A stretch of 64,000 nucleotides of DNA. Source: Cupriavidus oxalaticus. GTDB taxonomy: Bacteria > Pseudomonadota > Gammaproteobacteria > Burkholderiales > Burkholderiaceae. The translations under genes were made by a program, and so were the position numbers. Position 1 is the stretch's first letter, and every line of letters starts with the position of its first letter. Below are positions 36,909 through 50,584 of this stretch, piece by piece. The stretch is taken from positions 3,497,501-3,561,500 of the forward strand of contig NZ_CP038635.1 in assembly GCF_004768545.1 (NCBI RefSeq). Reading direction: 5' to 3'. The notes beneath the pieces are model-generated. The model was not told the DNA's origin. It did no database searches and saw only the letters and a list, made by a program, of their open reading frames with translations.

Positions 36909-38036
36909 ATGACGCTCCAGGCCACGCCCCTCAACGCCATCCACCGCGCCCTCGGCGCCCGCATGGTCGACTTCGGCGGCTGGGACATGCCGGTCAACTA
37001 CGGCTCCCAGATCGAAGAACACAACGCCGTGCGCACCGACGCCGGCATGTTCGACGTCTCGCACATGTGCGTGGTCGACCTCAGCGGCCCCAATACCCGC
37101 GCCTTCCTGCGCGGCCTGCTGGCCAACAACGTCGACAAGCTGCAGACGCCGGGCAAGGCGCTGTACTCGTGCATGCTCGACGAAAAAGGCGGCGTGATCG
37201 ACGACCTGATCGTCTATTTCTTTGCCGAGGACCGTTTCCGCCTGGTGGTCAACGCCAGCACCGCGGTCGGCGATATCGACTGGATCCGTGCGCGCAACGA
37301 CGCCACCGGCAGCGGCGTGACCATCACCCCGCGCCGTGAAGATGTTGCGCCCGCGGGCGCGCAGCCGCTGGCGATCGTCGCGGTGCAGGGCCCTAACGCC
37401 CGCGCCAAGGTGTGGAGCACCTTCCCGTCGACCCAGTCTTCCGATGCGCTCAAGCCGTTCAACGCTGTCGTGGTGCAGGACCCCGCACTTGGCGAAGTCA
37501 TGGTCGCGCGCACCGGCTACACCGGCGAAGACGGCTTCGAGCTGGTGGTGCCGGCGGCCAGCGTCGCCGGCCTGTGGGAAAAACTGAATGCCGCGGGCGT
37601 GCGCCCGGCCGGCCTGGGCGCGCGCGACACGCTGCGCCTGGAAGCCGGCATGAACCTGTATGGCCAGGACATGGATATCAGCACCTCGCCGCTGGACGCG
37701 GGCCTGGCCTGGACCGTCGACCTGCAGAGCGAGCGCGACTTCACCGGCAAGGCGGCACTGGCCGCGGCCGGCTCGCGCCAGCAATTCCTCGGCCTGATCC
37801 TGCGCGACAAAGGTGGCGTGCTGCGCGCCCACCAGAAGGTCATCACCGCCGCCGGTGACGGCGAAATCACCAGCGGCACCTTCAGCCCCTCGCTGTCGCA
37901 ATCGATCGCGTTCGCGCGCCTGCCGCAGGGCGTGAACGTCGGCGACACCGTGCAGGTGGAGATCCGCGACCGCAAACTCAACGCGACTGTGGTTAAACTG
38001 CCGTTTGTGCGTAATGGCAAGGCACTCGTGAGCTAA
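36909..38036 (+). CDS. gcvT: Glycine cleavage system T protein (aminomethyltransferase)
   Basis: The 375-residue protein transfers the methylene group from the lipoyl arm of H protein to tetrahydrofolate and releases ammonia. It has [16 protein letters not shown] near the N-terminus, [18 protein letters not shown] and [17 protein letters not shown], all usual for GcvT. The start is ATG 36909 after GAGG; the frame reaches back into the riboswitch without meaning. It is first in gcvT-gcvH-gcvP-sdaA. Confidence 0.96.
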   Translation: MTLQATPLNAIHRALGARMVDFGGWDMPVNYGSQIEEHNAVRTDAGMFDVSHMCVVDLSGPNTRAFLRGLLANNVDKLQTPGKALYSCMLDEKGGVIDDLIVYFFAEDRFRLVVNASTAVGDIDWIRARNDATGSGVTITPRREDVAPAGAQPLAIVAVQGPNARAKVWSTFPSTQSSDALKPFNAVVVQDPALGEVMVARTGYTGEDGFELVVPAASVAGLWEKLNAAGVRPAGLGARDTLRLEAGMNLYGQDMDISTSPLDAGLAWTVDLQSERDFTGKAALAAAGSRQQFLGLILRDKGGVLRAHQKVITAAGDGEITSGTFSPSLSQSIAFARLPQGVNVGDTVQVEIRDRKLNATVVKLPFVRNGKALVS

Positions 38037-38135
38037 GGGAAACATCCGCTCACCCAACGGTCGCCCTCGCCTGCCGGCAGCGTTGCCGGGCAGGCATCAC
38101 CCAACAAGAAACAGATCTGAATCCGGAGAACCTTC

Positions 38136-38516
38136 ATGAATTTCCCCGCCGACCTCAAATACACCGAGTCGCATGAGTGGGTGCGCGTCGAAGCCGACGG
38201 CACGCTCACCATTGGCATCACCGACCACGCACAGGATGCGCTGGGCGACATCGTCTTCCTGGAACTGCCCGAAGTGGGCAAGTCGGTCGGTGCCGGCGAC
38301 GCGCTGGCAGTGGTGGAATCTGTGAAGGCCGCTTCCGATATCTACGCCCCGGTGGCCGGCGAAGTGATCGCCGTCAACGAAGCCGCCACGGCCGAGCCGG
38401 AAAGCGTCAATGCCAATGCCTTCGACGCCTGGCTGTTCAAGCTCAAGCCGGCCAACAGCGACGACGTCAACGGCCTGATGTCGGCCGACGCGTACAAGGC
38501 CAGCGTCGGCGCCTGA
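38136..38516 (+). CDS. gcvH: Glycine cleavage system H protein
   Basis: The 126-residue lipoyl protein shuttles the aminomethyl group between P, T and L proteins. The lipoylated residue is Lys64 in [14 protein letters not shown], the same number as in E. coli. GGAGA precedes the ATG. It lies 99 bases after gcvT. Confidence 0.96.
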   Translation: MNFPADLKYTESHEWVRVEADGTLTIGITDHAQDALGDIVFLELPEVGKSVGAGDALAVVESVKAASDIYAPVAGEVIAVNEAATAEPESVNANAFDAWLFKLKPANSDDVNGLMSADAYKASVGA

Positions 38517-38615
38517 TCGCCCCGCCGGTCCCGCACCCGGGATCGGCACACAGCATTTGCAGCGCCGCGGCACGGCTGACCACCTGCCGCAGCGCTCCCC
38601 ACGAGGTTCTTGCCA

Positions 38616-41546
<2,931 letters not shown>

Positions 41547-41697
41547 CGCACCCCCGGGGCCGTGCCATCGCATCTGCGGTGGCTCGGCCGCCGCACTATT
41601 CTCAAGATGGCGGGCCCGCCGGCGGCGGTGTCCGTTGCCGTACTTCGACCGCCTAAAAAGAGCCTCTGCAAGGCCACCCCATTGCTGGAGACATTCC

Positions 41698-43074
<1,377 letters not shown>

Positions 43075-43080
43075 ACGCGG

Positions 43081-43122
43081 GGTTTTCTCCCCTCTCACGC
43101 GCGCGGGAGAGGGAAGAAAACC
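43081..43122 (+). terminator. Hairpin after sdaA
   Basis: The 16-bp arms (43081-43096 and 43107-43122) are complementary at 15 positions, with GGTTTTCT paired to AGAAAACC. It starts seven bases past the sdaA stop. A T-run is lacking, but the position suggests operon end. Confidence 0.6.
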
Positions 43123-43192
43123 GTCGTACATCGTGCATGGTTTGCGGCGTATCATTGCGGCGTTCCCCGACTGCAGAACAAGAGGGCCCGCC

Positions 43193-43930
43193 ATGCAGAC
43201 CTTCCACCAGCTCTTTGACGATGCCTCGTCAACCTTCACGTACCTGCTGATCGATGCGGAAACGAAGGAGGCGCTGCTGATCGACCCGGTCGACCACCAG
43301 CTCGAACGCGACCTGGCGCTGGTAGAGGATACCGGCGCACACCTGACCTGGGTCATCGAGACCCACGCCCACGCCGACCACATCACCTCGGCCGGCCACC
43401 TGGCCATGCAGACCGGCGCGCACACCGCGGCGCCGTCGGGCTGCGATATCAAGCCGGCACAGAAGCAACTGATCGACGGCGACACTGTCGCATTCGGCAA
43501 GCAGGTGCTGCGCGCGATCCATACGCCCGGCCATACCGCCGGCAGCATGAGCTACCTGTGGGAAGAGTCCACCTCCGAAGGCATCGTGCGCCGCGTCTTC
43601 ACGGGCGATGCGCTGCTGATCGACGGCTGCGGCCGCACCGATTTCCAGTCGGGCGATGCCGGCACGCTGTACGACAGCCTGACCCGCAAGCTGTTCGCGC
43701 TGCCCGACGACACCCGGGTCTATCCCGCGCACGACTACAAGGGCCAGACCTGCTCGACCATCGGCCATGAGCGCGCGCACAACAGTCGCGTATCCGGCCG
43801 CACGCGCGAGGAGTTCATCGAGATGATGCGCAACCTGAACCTGCCGCGGCCCAGGCTGATCGATATCGCGGTGCCGGCGAACCAGCACCTGGGCCTGCGC
43901 GACGGCGAGAGCGTGCCGCACGGCGCCTGA
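43193..43930 (+). CDS. Persulfide dioxygenase-like MBL-fold hydrolase (ETHE1 family)
   Basis: The 245-residue metallo-beta-lactamase fold protein has [15 protein letters not shown] (His58, His60, Asp62, His63), [12 protein letters not shown] (His114), [17 protein letters not shown] and YPAHDYKG. The single-iron ETHE1 enzymes with GCGRTDFQ oxidise glutathione persulfide to sulfite with O2. Start chosen at ATG 43193. An OsmC-like thiol protein follows after 27 bases, which fits sulfur or thiol-stress metabolism. A glyoxalase II role is less likely given the GRTDFQ motif. Confidence 0.85.
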   Translation: MQTFHQLFDDASSTFTYLLIDAETKEALLIDPVDHQLERDLALVEDTGAHLTWVIETHAHADHITSAGHLAMQTGAHTAAPSGCDIKPAQKQLIDGDTVAFGKQVLRAIHTPGHTAGSMSYLWEESTSEGIVRRVFTGDALLIDGCGRTDFQSGDAGTLYDSLTRKLFALPDDTRVYPAHDYKGQTCSTIGHERAHNSRVSGRTREEFIEMMRNLNLPRPRLIDIAVPANQHLGLRDGESVPHGA

Positions 43931-43957
43931 AGCATTCCAACCTTGGGAGTCAACCGC

Positions 43958-44431
43958 ATGTCCGTATATACCGCCGAAGTCCTGTGGCAACGCGACGGGC
44001 AGGATTTCACCGGCAACCGCTACAGCCGCAGGCACGTGCTGCGCTTCGACGGCGGCGCCGAAGTCCCGGGCTCGTCGTCGCCCCATGTGGTGCCGTTGCC
44101 GATGTCGGACGCCAGCGCGGTCGACCCGGAAGAGATGTTCATCGCCTCGCTGTCGAGCTGCCATATGCTGTGGTTCCTGTCGCTGGCGGCGAAGCAGCGC
44201 TTTGTCGTCGACCGCTATGTCGATGCCGCCACCGGCGTGATGGAAAAGAACCGCGAAGGCCAGATGGCGATGACAGTGGTGACCCTGCGCCCCCAGGTCA
44301 CTTTCTCCGGCGAGCGCGAACCCACCCGCGACGAGCTGGAGCGCCTGCACCATGCCGCGCACGATGCCTGCTTTATCGCCAATTCGGTCCGGACCGAGGT
44401 GCGGTGCGAACCGGTGCTCGCCGGCGCCTAG
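43958..44431 (+). CDS. OsmC/Ohr-like peroxidase family protein
   Basis: The 157-residue protein has the OsmC fold with the two redox cysteines in SSCHMLWFL (Cys68) and ACFIANSV (Cys138). OsmC and Ohr reduce organic hydroperoxides through a disulfide formed by such a pair. GGGAG lies before ATG 43958. It follows the persulfide dioxygenase closely and is probably co-transcribed. Annotation to OsmC or Ohr proper is not certain. Confidence 0.85.
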   Translation: MSVYTAEVLWQRDGQDFTGNRYSRRHVLRFDGGAEVPGSSSPHVVPLPMSDASAVDPEEMFIASLSSCHMLWFLSLAAKQRFVVDRYVDAATGVMEKNREGQMAMTVVTLRPQVTFSGEREPTRDELERLHHAAHDACFIANSVRTEVRCEPVLAGA

Positions 44432-44441
44432 CGCACGCGCC

Positions 44442-45275
44442 ATGCCGGCCACCGCGCTGCCCGCGGCACGATCCGCGCCGGCGCGGCGCCTGCTGCGCTG
44501 GCTGCTGGCGGGCGCGGTCCTGCTGGGAGGCATCCTGATGCTGCAGGATCGTTTTCTTTACTTTCCCGACAGGGCCTCGGTCGACGATATGGTTGCTCAG
44601 GGACTGCGCGCATGGCCGGGTCCGGATGATTTCCGCGGCCTGCTGGCCGAGCCGCACGGTCCCGTCCGCGCCACCGCCATCGTCTTCCACGGCAATGCCG
44701 GGCACGCCGGCCATCGCGGCTACTACGCCAGCGTGCTGACGCGGCTGGGCATTCGCGTGATCCTGGCCGAATACCCCGGCTATGGCCCGCGCGACGGCGC
44801 GCTTGGCGAGCGCAGCTTCGTCGACGATGCCGGGCAGGCGATTGCGCTGGCCCGGCGCCAGTTCGACGGCCTGCTGCTGTTGGTCGGCGAATCGCTCGGC
44901 GCCGGGGTTGCGGCGGCCGCCGCGGCGCGCCAGCGCGAGCACGTCGATGCCGTGCTGCTGATCACGCCATGGGACAAGCTCGCCCACGTCGCCGCACACC
45001 ACTACTCATGGCTGCCGACCGGATGGCTGCTGCGCGACCGTTACGACAGCGTGAGCCACCTGGCCGCCTTTGGCCGCCCGGTCATGGTGGTCGTGGCCGA
45101 GCGCGACAGCATCGTGCCGCCCCGGCTCGGCAAGGCGCTCTATGAAGCGCTGGACGAACCCCGCCGCCTGGCCGTGATCGATCACGCCGGGCACAACGAC
45201 TGGACCGGCTACGTCGACGAGGCATGGTGGCGCAACGCGCTCGCGTTCCTGCTGTCGCCGCCCGCGTCCCGCTGA
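44442..45275 (+). CDS. Membrane-anchored alpha/beta hydrolase (ABHD/BEM46-like)
   Basis: The 277-residue protein has an N-terminal membrane anchor (about 15-34), the oxyanion segment FHGNAGHAG, the nucleophile elbow VGESLGAG (Ser151), an acid in VVAERDSIVPP and the histidine in DHAGHND. This is the BEM46/ABHD13-like layout. Substrate unknown; acyl lipids or thioesters are possible. It starts 10 bases after the OsmC-like stop without a clear ribosome-binding site, so translational coupling is likely. Confidence 0.78.
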   Translation: MPATALPAARSAPARRLLRWLLAGAVLLGGILMLQDRFLYFPDRASVDDMVAQGLRAWPGPDDFRGLLAEPHGPVRATAIVFHGNAGHAGHRGYYASVLTRLGIRVILAEYPGYGPRDGALGERSFVDDAGQAIALARRQFDGLLLLVGESLGAGVAAAAAARQREHVDAVLLITPWDKLAHVAAHHYSWLPTGWLLRDRYDSVSHLAAFGRPVMVVVAERDSIVPPRLGKALYEALDEPRRLAVIDHAGHNDWTGYVDEAWWRNALAFLLSPPASR

Positions 45276-45438
45276 TGCGCGCGTGCGCTGCCGGGCACCT
45301 GCGGTGCACGCATCGGCGCCAGCCGGTCCGGCGCGTTGAAACGATGCATTGACTTAGCCACGCCGCCTGCAATACTGGCCTTCAAACACGGCCGCCACCG
45401 CACACGGCGGCGCGGCCGGCAATCGCGGGGGATCGATC

Positions 45439-45930
45439 ATGAAGCGAAGGCAAAACTGCACGCTGTACCGCGGCCTGGGCGTACTGGCTGCCGCCCTGGT
45501 ACTGGCCCCGGTCCAGGCACTCGCGCAAGGCAAGCCGGTGGCCTATCCGGCCAAGGGGCAGAGCCAGCAGCAGCAAGCCAGCGACGACGGCGCCTGCTAC
45601 AGCTGGGCCAAGCAGCAGAGCGGTGTCGATCCCGCCCAGGCCGCCGCGGCACCGCCCCCGGCGCAGCCGCAAAGCGGCCAGCGCGTGCGCGGTGCCGCGG
45701 GGGGCGCCGCTGCCGGCGCAGTGGTGGGGGCGATGGCGGGCGATGCCGGCAAAGGCGCGGCGGTCGGCGCTGCAACGGGTACGGTGGCAGGCGGCGTGGC
45801 GCACCGGCAATCGCGGCGCCAGGCCAACGCCGCCAACCAGCAGGCGCAGGCCAACACCAGCCAGGCGATGGGTTCGTACTACCAGGCCTGGTCCGCGTGC
45901 ATGCAAGGGCGCGGCTACAGCGTGAAGTAA
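45439..45930 (+). CDS. Secreted glycine-zipper protein
   Basis: The 163-residue protein has a signal peptide (about 1-30, ending ALA-Q), a Gln/Ala/Pro-rich middle, and a glycine-zipper hydrophobic stretch (about 95-118, GGAAAGAVVGAMAGDAGKGAAVG). The end is Gln-rich with YYQAWSACMQGRGYSVK. Proteins of this kind lie in the envelope, role unknown. A TTGACT near 45349 could be its -35. It shares only the zipper with the lipoprotein at 36283. Confidence 0.75.
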   Translation: MKRRQNCTLYRGLGVLAAALVLAPVQALAQGKPVAYPAKGQSQQQQASDDGACYSWAKQQSGVDPAQAAAAPPPAQPQSGQRVRGAAGGAAAGAVVGAMAGDAGKGAAVGAATGTVAGGVAHRQSRRQANAANQQAQANTSQAMGSYYQAWSACMQGRGYSVK

Positions 45931-45964
45931 GTGCCGGTTCAGCGGTTAGGCGGCGGGCGGTGTG

Positions 45965-47080
45965 TTACGCCGCCCAGCGCTCGCAGGCCTTGCGCACGGT
46001 CTCGCGCTGGCTGCGCGCGTCGGCATCGGTCTGGCGCAGCCATTCCGCATCGCCGTCGCGGCGCTCGGCCAGCGCGCGGATATTGGCCAGCGCGTCCAGC
46101 GAACCCAATGCCTCTGCATGCGGCACCAGTGCATCGCAGATCGAGAGGATGTGGTCGGCGATCGGCATCCGGGTCAGCTCGTTGGGATGCACATATTCGC
46201 CATCCAGCCCGAAGCGGCACGCCTGGAAGCGGTTGAAGGTGTACACCAGGTAGTCGTCTTCCTGCGGCATGAACGGGCGCGACAACAACAGGTAGCGCGC
46301 CAGCATCTGGATATACGCGGCGATATCGCAGGCGCGCTGCACCGTCAGCGGCGTGTCCATCACGCGGACCTCAATGGTGCCGAATTCCGGCTTGGGCCGG
46401 ATATCCCAGTAGAAGTCCTTCATGCTCTCGATCACGCCGGTATTGCGCATCTTCTCGAAATACGCGGTGAAGGCGTCCCACGTCAGCAGGAAGGGCGCGC
46501 GCCCGCTCATCGGGAACGCCGCGACCGAATTCAGGCGCGCCGAGGCAAAGCCGGTATCGACACCCTGCACATACGGCGACGACGCCGCCAGCGCAACGAA
46601 GTGCGGCACGTAGCGGCCGATGGCGTGCAGCAGGAACAGCGACTCGTCCGCGCTCGGGCAGCCGATATGCACGTGCTGGCCGAATACGGTGAACTGCTTG
46701 GCCAGGTAGCCATACAGCTCGGAGATGTACTGGTAGCGCGGCGAGTCCGAGATGGTGCGGTCGGCCCATTGCATGAACGGATGCGTGCCGCCGCCGGAAA
46801 TGCCCAGGTTGAGCGAGCGCGAGGCGGCCACCATCAGGTTGCGCATGGTGGTCAGCTCGTCCAGCGCCTGCTGGTAGCTGTGGCAGATGCCCGTGCTGAT
46901 CTCGATCATCGACGGGCTGATTTCCGGCTTAATGTCGCCGGCATGCTCGGCGCCCTTGAGTGCGCGCAGCAGGTCGGGCGCGAACGGCGCCAGGTCATAG
47001 TCGTGGCGGTTGACCAGCTGCAGCTCCAGCTCCACGCCGAAGGTCAGTGCCTCGGATTGCTTGAACGATTCGAGCGACAT
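45965..47080 (-). CDS. ybdK: YbdK family carboxylate-amine ligase (glutamate-cysteine ligase-like)
   Basis: The 371-residue protein opens [31 protein letters not shown] and has [36 protein letters not shown] and [16 protein letters not shown]. These are the GCS2/YbdK marks. E. coli YbdK has weak gamma-glutamylcysteine synthetase activity; the natural substrate is unknown. GGAGG precedes ATG 47080. Its start codon overlaps by one base the stop of the upstream Kef-like antiporter (TGATG), so the two are translationally coupled. Confidence 0.9.
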   Translation of the reverse strand: MSLESFKQSEALTFGVELELQLVNRHDYDLAPFAPDLLRALKGAEHAGDIKPEISPSMIEISTGICHSYQQALDELTTMRNLMVAASRSLNLGISGGGTHPFMQWADRTISDSPRYQYISELYGYLAKQFTVFGQHVHIGCPSADESLFLLHAIGRYVPHFVALAASSPYVQGVDTGFASARLNSVAAFPMSGRAPFLLTWDAFTAYFEKMRNTGVIESMKDFYWDIRPKPEFGTIEVRVMDTPLTVQRACDIAAYIQMLARYLLLSRPFMPQEDDYLVYTFNRFQACRFGLDGEYVHPNELTRMPIADHILSICDALVPHAEALGSLDALANIRALAERRDGDAEWLRQTDADARSQRETVRKACERWAA

Positions 47081-48303
47081 CAGCGCCCTCCTCCATTGGC
47101 CCGGGATTCGCCGGCGAAGCGCAGCGCCCACGCTGCCAACACCGGGCCGATCAGTTGTTCGATCGCCAGCGCGCACAGGATGATAGCGGCCAGCGGCTGT
47201 CCGGTGCCGGGGTAGATGCGCGCGACGTCGCTCATCAGCAGGTAGGCCAGCCCCGACATCGGCGCCAGCGCCAGCCCCAGTGCCATGCACTGGCGCATGC
47301 TCAGGCCCGAGAACGATCCCAGCGACATCACGCCGGCAAACTTGGCGAGGTGACGCAGCAGCACCAGCACGATGGCATAGACGCCGCCCACGGCCCAGTC
47401 ATGCGCGGTCAGCGGCAGGCCCAGCGACACCACCATCACGATGATCAGCAGGCTGCCGGCACTGCCGAAGTGCGGCGGCCAGACGTGCGGCTGGCTGTCC
47501 TGGTGCTTGAACACCACGCCGGCCAGCAGCAGCGTCAGCGGCATCGACAATTTTAGTACCCGGGTCAGCGCCAGCGTGAACAGCACCAGGCCCACCAGCA
47601 CCAGGAAGCTGTAGTGGTCATCGGCCGACATGCGCTCATAGATCACGTGGCCGACCTTGCCCACCACCCATGCCAGCAGGCACGAGCCCACCAGCAGGTA
47701 GAGCGGGTGCAGCAGGGCGGCGCCCAGGTTGCCGTATTCGGAATGCAGCCAGCCGGTGGCCACCTGCACGATCACGGCAGCGTAGATGCTGTTCAGTGCC
47801 GCCATTGCCATCAGCCGCTCGGTGACCTGGCCCTCGGCACGCAGTTCGTTCTTGAGCTGCAGCACGATGGTGGGCGAGGTGCTGACGGCAATGCCGCCGG
47901 CCAGGATCGCCACGCCAGGCGAGGCGCCGATCCATTGCAGCACCGCCGCGACCAGGCCCCAGGTCAGCACGCTTTCGAAGGCGCTGGTCAGCAGCAGCCA
48001 GCGGTTGGCGCGCAGCCAGGTCAGCGACAGCCGGTGCCCGAGTTCGAACAGGGCCAGTGCCAGCGCCATATCGATCAGGATACGGGTCTGGTTGATCATG
48101 TTCTCGTCGACGATGCCGCGCCCGAGCATGCCGGCGAACAGCCCGGCGACGGCATAGCCCACGATGCGCGGGCAGCGCAGCCAGCGGCGGCTGACTTCCC
48201 CCGCCAGGCCCGCGCCTACCAGCGCGAGCCCGACCCAGAACAAGCCCCCTGGGGCGAGGGGAAGAGTTGGGAATAGTTGGCTCAGTCCGTTCATGGTCGA
48301 CAT
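47080..48303 (-). CDS. Kef-like monovalent cation:proton antiporter (CPA2), membrane domain only
   Basis: The 407-residue protein has about 12-13 membrane helices of the Na+/H+ exchanger fold ([61 protein letters not shown]). In KefB/KefC a C-terminal RCK (KTN) domain binds glutathione; here the protein ends with the last helix and has none. It is the first gene of a two-gene operon with YbdK. An alternative start is three codons downstream (MNGLS). No good ribosome-binding site is seen. Confidence 0.85.
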   Translation of the reverse strand: MSTMNGLSQLFPTLPLAPGGLFWVGLALVGAGLAGEVSRRWLRCPRIVGYAVAGLFAGMLGRGIVDENMINQTRILIDMALALALFELGHRLSLTWLRANRWLLLTSAFESVLTWGLVAAVLQWIGASPGVAILAGGIAVSTSPTIVLQLKNELRAEGQVTERLMAMAALNSIYAAVIVQVATGWLHSEYGNLGAALLHPLYLLVGSCLLAWVVGKVGHVIYERMSADDHYSFLVLVGLVLFTLALTRVLKLSMPLTLLLAGVVFKHQDSQPHVWPPHFGSAGSLLIIVMVVSLGLPLTAHDWAVGGVYAIVLVLLRHLAKFAGVMSLGSFSGLSMRQCMALGLALAPMSGLAYLLMSDVARIYPGTGQPLAAIILCALAIEQLIGPVLAAWALRFAGESRANGGGR

Positions 48304-48386
48304 GGTAATGTAAGCACATCACAATCCATGTCAGTGATTGTCCGACACCGCACCAAACGCCTTACGAACTTCGGTCAAGTTCGCGC

Positions 48387-48417
48387 AAAAAACGCCATCT
48401 TCTGGATGGCATTTTTT
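48387..48417. terminator. Bidirectional terminator between TPR and Kef-like genes
   Basis: AAAAAACGCCATC and GATGGCATTTTTT pair at 12 of 13 positions around TTCTG. The stem ends in T-runs on both strands. It follows the TPR gene on the minus strand by about 45 bases. Confidence 0.75.
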
Positions 48418-48462
48418 ACATTTTGTGCGGAACTCAACGCGTCCGCACACCCGTGCGACGCA

Positions 48463-50439
48463 TCAGACGCCCCAGACCTTCCAGCGCGGGCGGGTGGACT
48501 TCAGCGCCGTCTCGACCTGCGTGTACAAAGTGCGCGTGGCGCCCTGCGCAGCGCCGCGTGCCCGGGCCTTTTCAAAGTAAGCCAGCGCCGTCTCGCGCTG
48601 CTGCAGCCCGAGTGCCGACTCGACCACGCGCAGGCATACCTCGGCATCCCAGTCGTCGCGCACGGCAAAGGCGGCGGCGAAGTCCGCCATGGCCGCTTCA
48701 TGGCGCCGCGAGGCGTTGTGGACCAGGCCGCGCTGGAGGCGCGGCCCGGCCTGGTCCTCGGGATCGCCCTCGGTCAGCGCGACCGCCTGCTCGAACATCG
48801 GCAGCGCGCGCTCCGGTTCGCCCAGCTCGCGCCACAGCAGGCCGAAGCGGTTGTACAGCCAGGCATCCTCGACCAGCAGCGCGCGGCGCTGCTGGCCCTC
48901 GATCTCGGCCAGCGCGTCGGCACGGTCATGCTCGTCCATGCGCGCCATCTGTGCCTGCAGAAGCGCGGCGAAGTGAGCGCGCGCATGCGCCATCGGGTGC
49001 GCGGCCTCGCTGCGGGCCTCTACCGGCAGCGCATCCAGGCGCGCGTCCATGTGCGCCATCGCGGCGCGCGCCGCCTCGGCCGGCTCGGCGCCGCCCATGG
49101 ACTTCCAGGCCGCGATCAGGCGGCTGAAGGCCCAGGTGACATCGGCCGGATTGCGCTCGAGCGGGTAGCGATTGAGCACTTCGCCGGCCAGCTCGACCAC
49201 CTTGCCGTGCTGGCCCGCGCCGGCATGGCAGTCGAGCAGGTCGATCCAGTGGTCGATGAACTCGCTGGCGGCCATGCCCTGGCGATGCAGCGCGATGCGC
49301 TCTTCCAGGTGCGCGGCATCGGCAGGCAGGCTGCGCGCCAGCAGCCGGCACAACAATGAATACACGTGCGGATCGGCATTGCCGCCGTGCCCGGCGGCAT
49401 CGCCCTGGCCGGTGGCGAAATAGTGGTCGTAGCACCTCACGCCATGGCGGCACGCGGCCACCAGCGCGGGGCGCAGCGCCGCCTCGGCGGCGGGGACTTC
49501 ATCGATGAACTCGCCCAGCGCCATGGCGGCGCGGTAGTAGGCGGCGCCGTCGTCGGACTTGTCGGTGATGGCGAAGCGCTGCCAGGGCTCGCGTTCGGCA
49601 TCCTGCGCGCCGGCCTTGGCCAGTTGATGGCGCCAGGCCAGTTCGCGTACCTGGGCCTGCGGGTCGGCCACCTGGCGCAGGTAGACGGCCAGGTCGTCGA
49701 GCGCGCCCTGCGTGTCGCCCACGCCCCAGCGCAGCGGCGCGCGCAGCCGGCGCGCCTCGGGGTGGTCGGGATGTTCGGCCAGCACGCGGGCGGCCTGGTC
49801 GGCGGCGAGCGCGTCGCCGGCATCGGCGTCGAGCTGCAGCAGGTGCGGGTTGTCCAGCGCCACGCGCCCCAGGCAGACGCGCATCAGCGGCTCCACCGGC
49901 ACGCCGGCGCCCTCGGCGCGGGCAATGTAGTCCTGCACCAGCGGCGCGATGTCTTCCGCGCCCAGGTCGGGATTGCGGAACATCAGGTCGTGCCAGTAGC
50001 GCGCCGCGGCAGCCATGTCGTTCATGCGCAGCGCGGCCAAGCCGGCGTGGAAATGCGCCGGCCATTCGCCCGACAGCAATCCGCTGCGCTGCGCGGCCTC
50101 ATGCAGCCACGGGCGCGCCTCGGCGTCGCGGCCCAGGCTCATCAGCATGGCGCCGTAGCGGTGCGCGATCACGCCGCGCGAGGCCCAGCGGTGCGGCGGC
50201 TGCAGCGGCAGGCTGTCCAGGCGCGCGAGTGCCTCGTCCAGCACGGCAAGCGCCGCGGCGGCATCGCCGTTGTCGAAGTGCAGCCGCGCGCGCAGCGTGA
50301 CGAAATCGACCACCTCGGGCCGGGCCTGCGCAAGCTGGTCGGCGATCTGCAGGGCGTCGGCAAAGCGGCCCTGGTTGGCAAGCTCGATGGCGTGGTCGTA
50401 GCTGACTTCCGGCACGGACACGTACTGCTCCTTCTGCAT
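48463..50439 (-). CDS. TPR-rich protein of unknown function
   Basis: The 658-residue soluble protein is alpha-helical and built of degenerate tetratricopeptide repeats. Clear examples are at the N-terminus (DHAIELANQGRFADALQIAD) and at about 530-640 (AWLYNRFGLLWRELGEPERALPMFEQA; FEKARARGAAQGA). The middle (250-480) is helical without clear repeats. No signal peptide or enzyme domain is visible. Ribosome-binding site weak. It probably scaffolds other proteins; no partner is suggested by its neighbours. Confidence 0.8.
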   Translation of the reverse strand: MQKEQYVSVPEVSYDHAIELANQGRFADALQIADQLAQARPEVVDFVTLRARLHFDNGDAAAALAVLDEALARLDSLPLQPPHRWASRGVIAHRYGAMLMSLGRDAEARPWLHEAAQRSGLLSGEWPAHFHAGLAALRMNDMAAAARYWHDLMFRNPDLGAEDIAPLVQDYIARAEGAGVPVEPLMRVCLGRVALDNPHLLQLDADAGDALAADQAARVLAEHPDHPEARRLRAPLRWGVGDTQGALDDLAVYLRQVADPQAQVRELAWRHQLAKAGAQDAEREPWQRFAITDKSDDGAAYYRAAMALGEFIDEVPAAEAALRPALVAACRHGVRCYDHYFATGQGDAAGHGGNADPHVYSLLCRLLARSLPADAAHLEERIALHRQGMAASEFIDHWIDLLDCHAGAGQHGKVVELAGEVLNRYPLERNPADVTWAFSRLIAAWKSMGGAEPAEAARAAMAHMDARLDALPVEARSEAAHPMAHARAHFAALLQAQMARMDEHDRADALAEIEGQQRRALLVEDAWLYNRFGLLWRELGEPERALPMFEQAVALTEGDPEDQAGPRLQRGLVHNASRRHEAAMADFAAAFAVRDDWDAEVCLRVVESALGLQQRETALAYFEKARARGAAQGATRTLYTQVETALKSTRPRWKVWGV

Positions 50440-50530
50440 TTTTGGTAAGCGAGTGCGGGATTATGCGCCATGAGGGCGATCCGCATCCGGACAACCATCG
50501 GCACGGCGGCCGCTTTCTTTAAGCCATTGC

Positions 50531-50561
50531 ACATAAACAAAACGCCACCCGAGGGTGGCGT
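50531..50561 (-). terminator. Terminator of the LivK-type gene
   Basis: ACGCCACCC/GGGTGGCGT (50542-50550 and 50553-50561) forms a 9-bp stem, followed on the minus strand by TTTTGTTTATG. It lies about 24 bases beyond the leftward stop. Confidence 0.75.
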
Positions 50562-50584
50562 CCTGCCTGGCGGGCACTGATTGC

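Noticed and set aside
36789..38057. A 422-codon frame antisense to gcvT
   Set aside because: It is a shadow of gcvT and crosses the riboswitch terminator.
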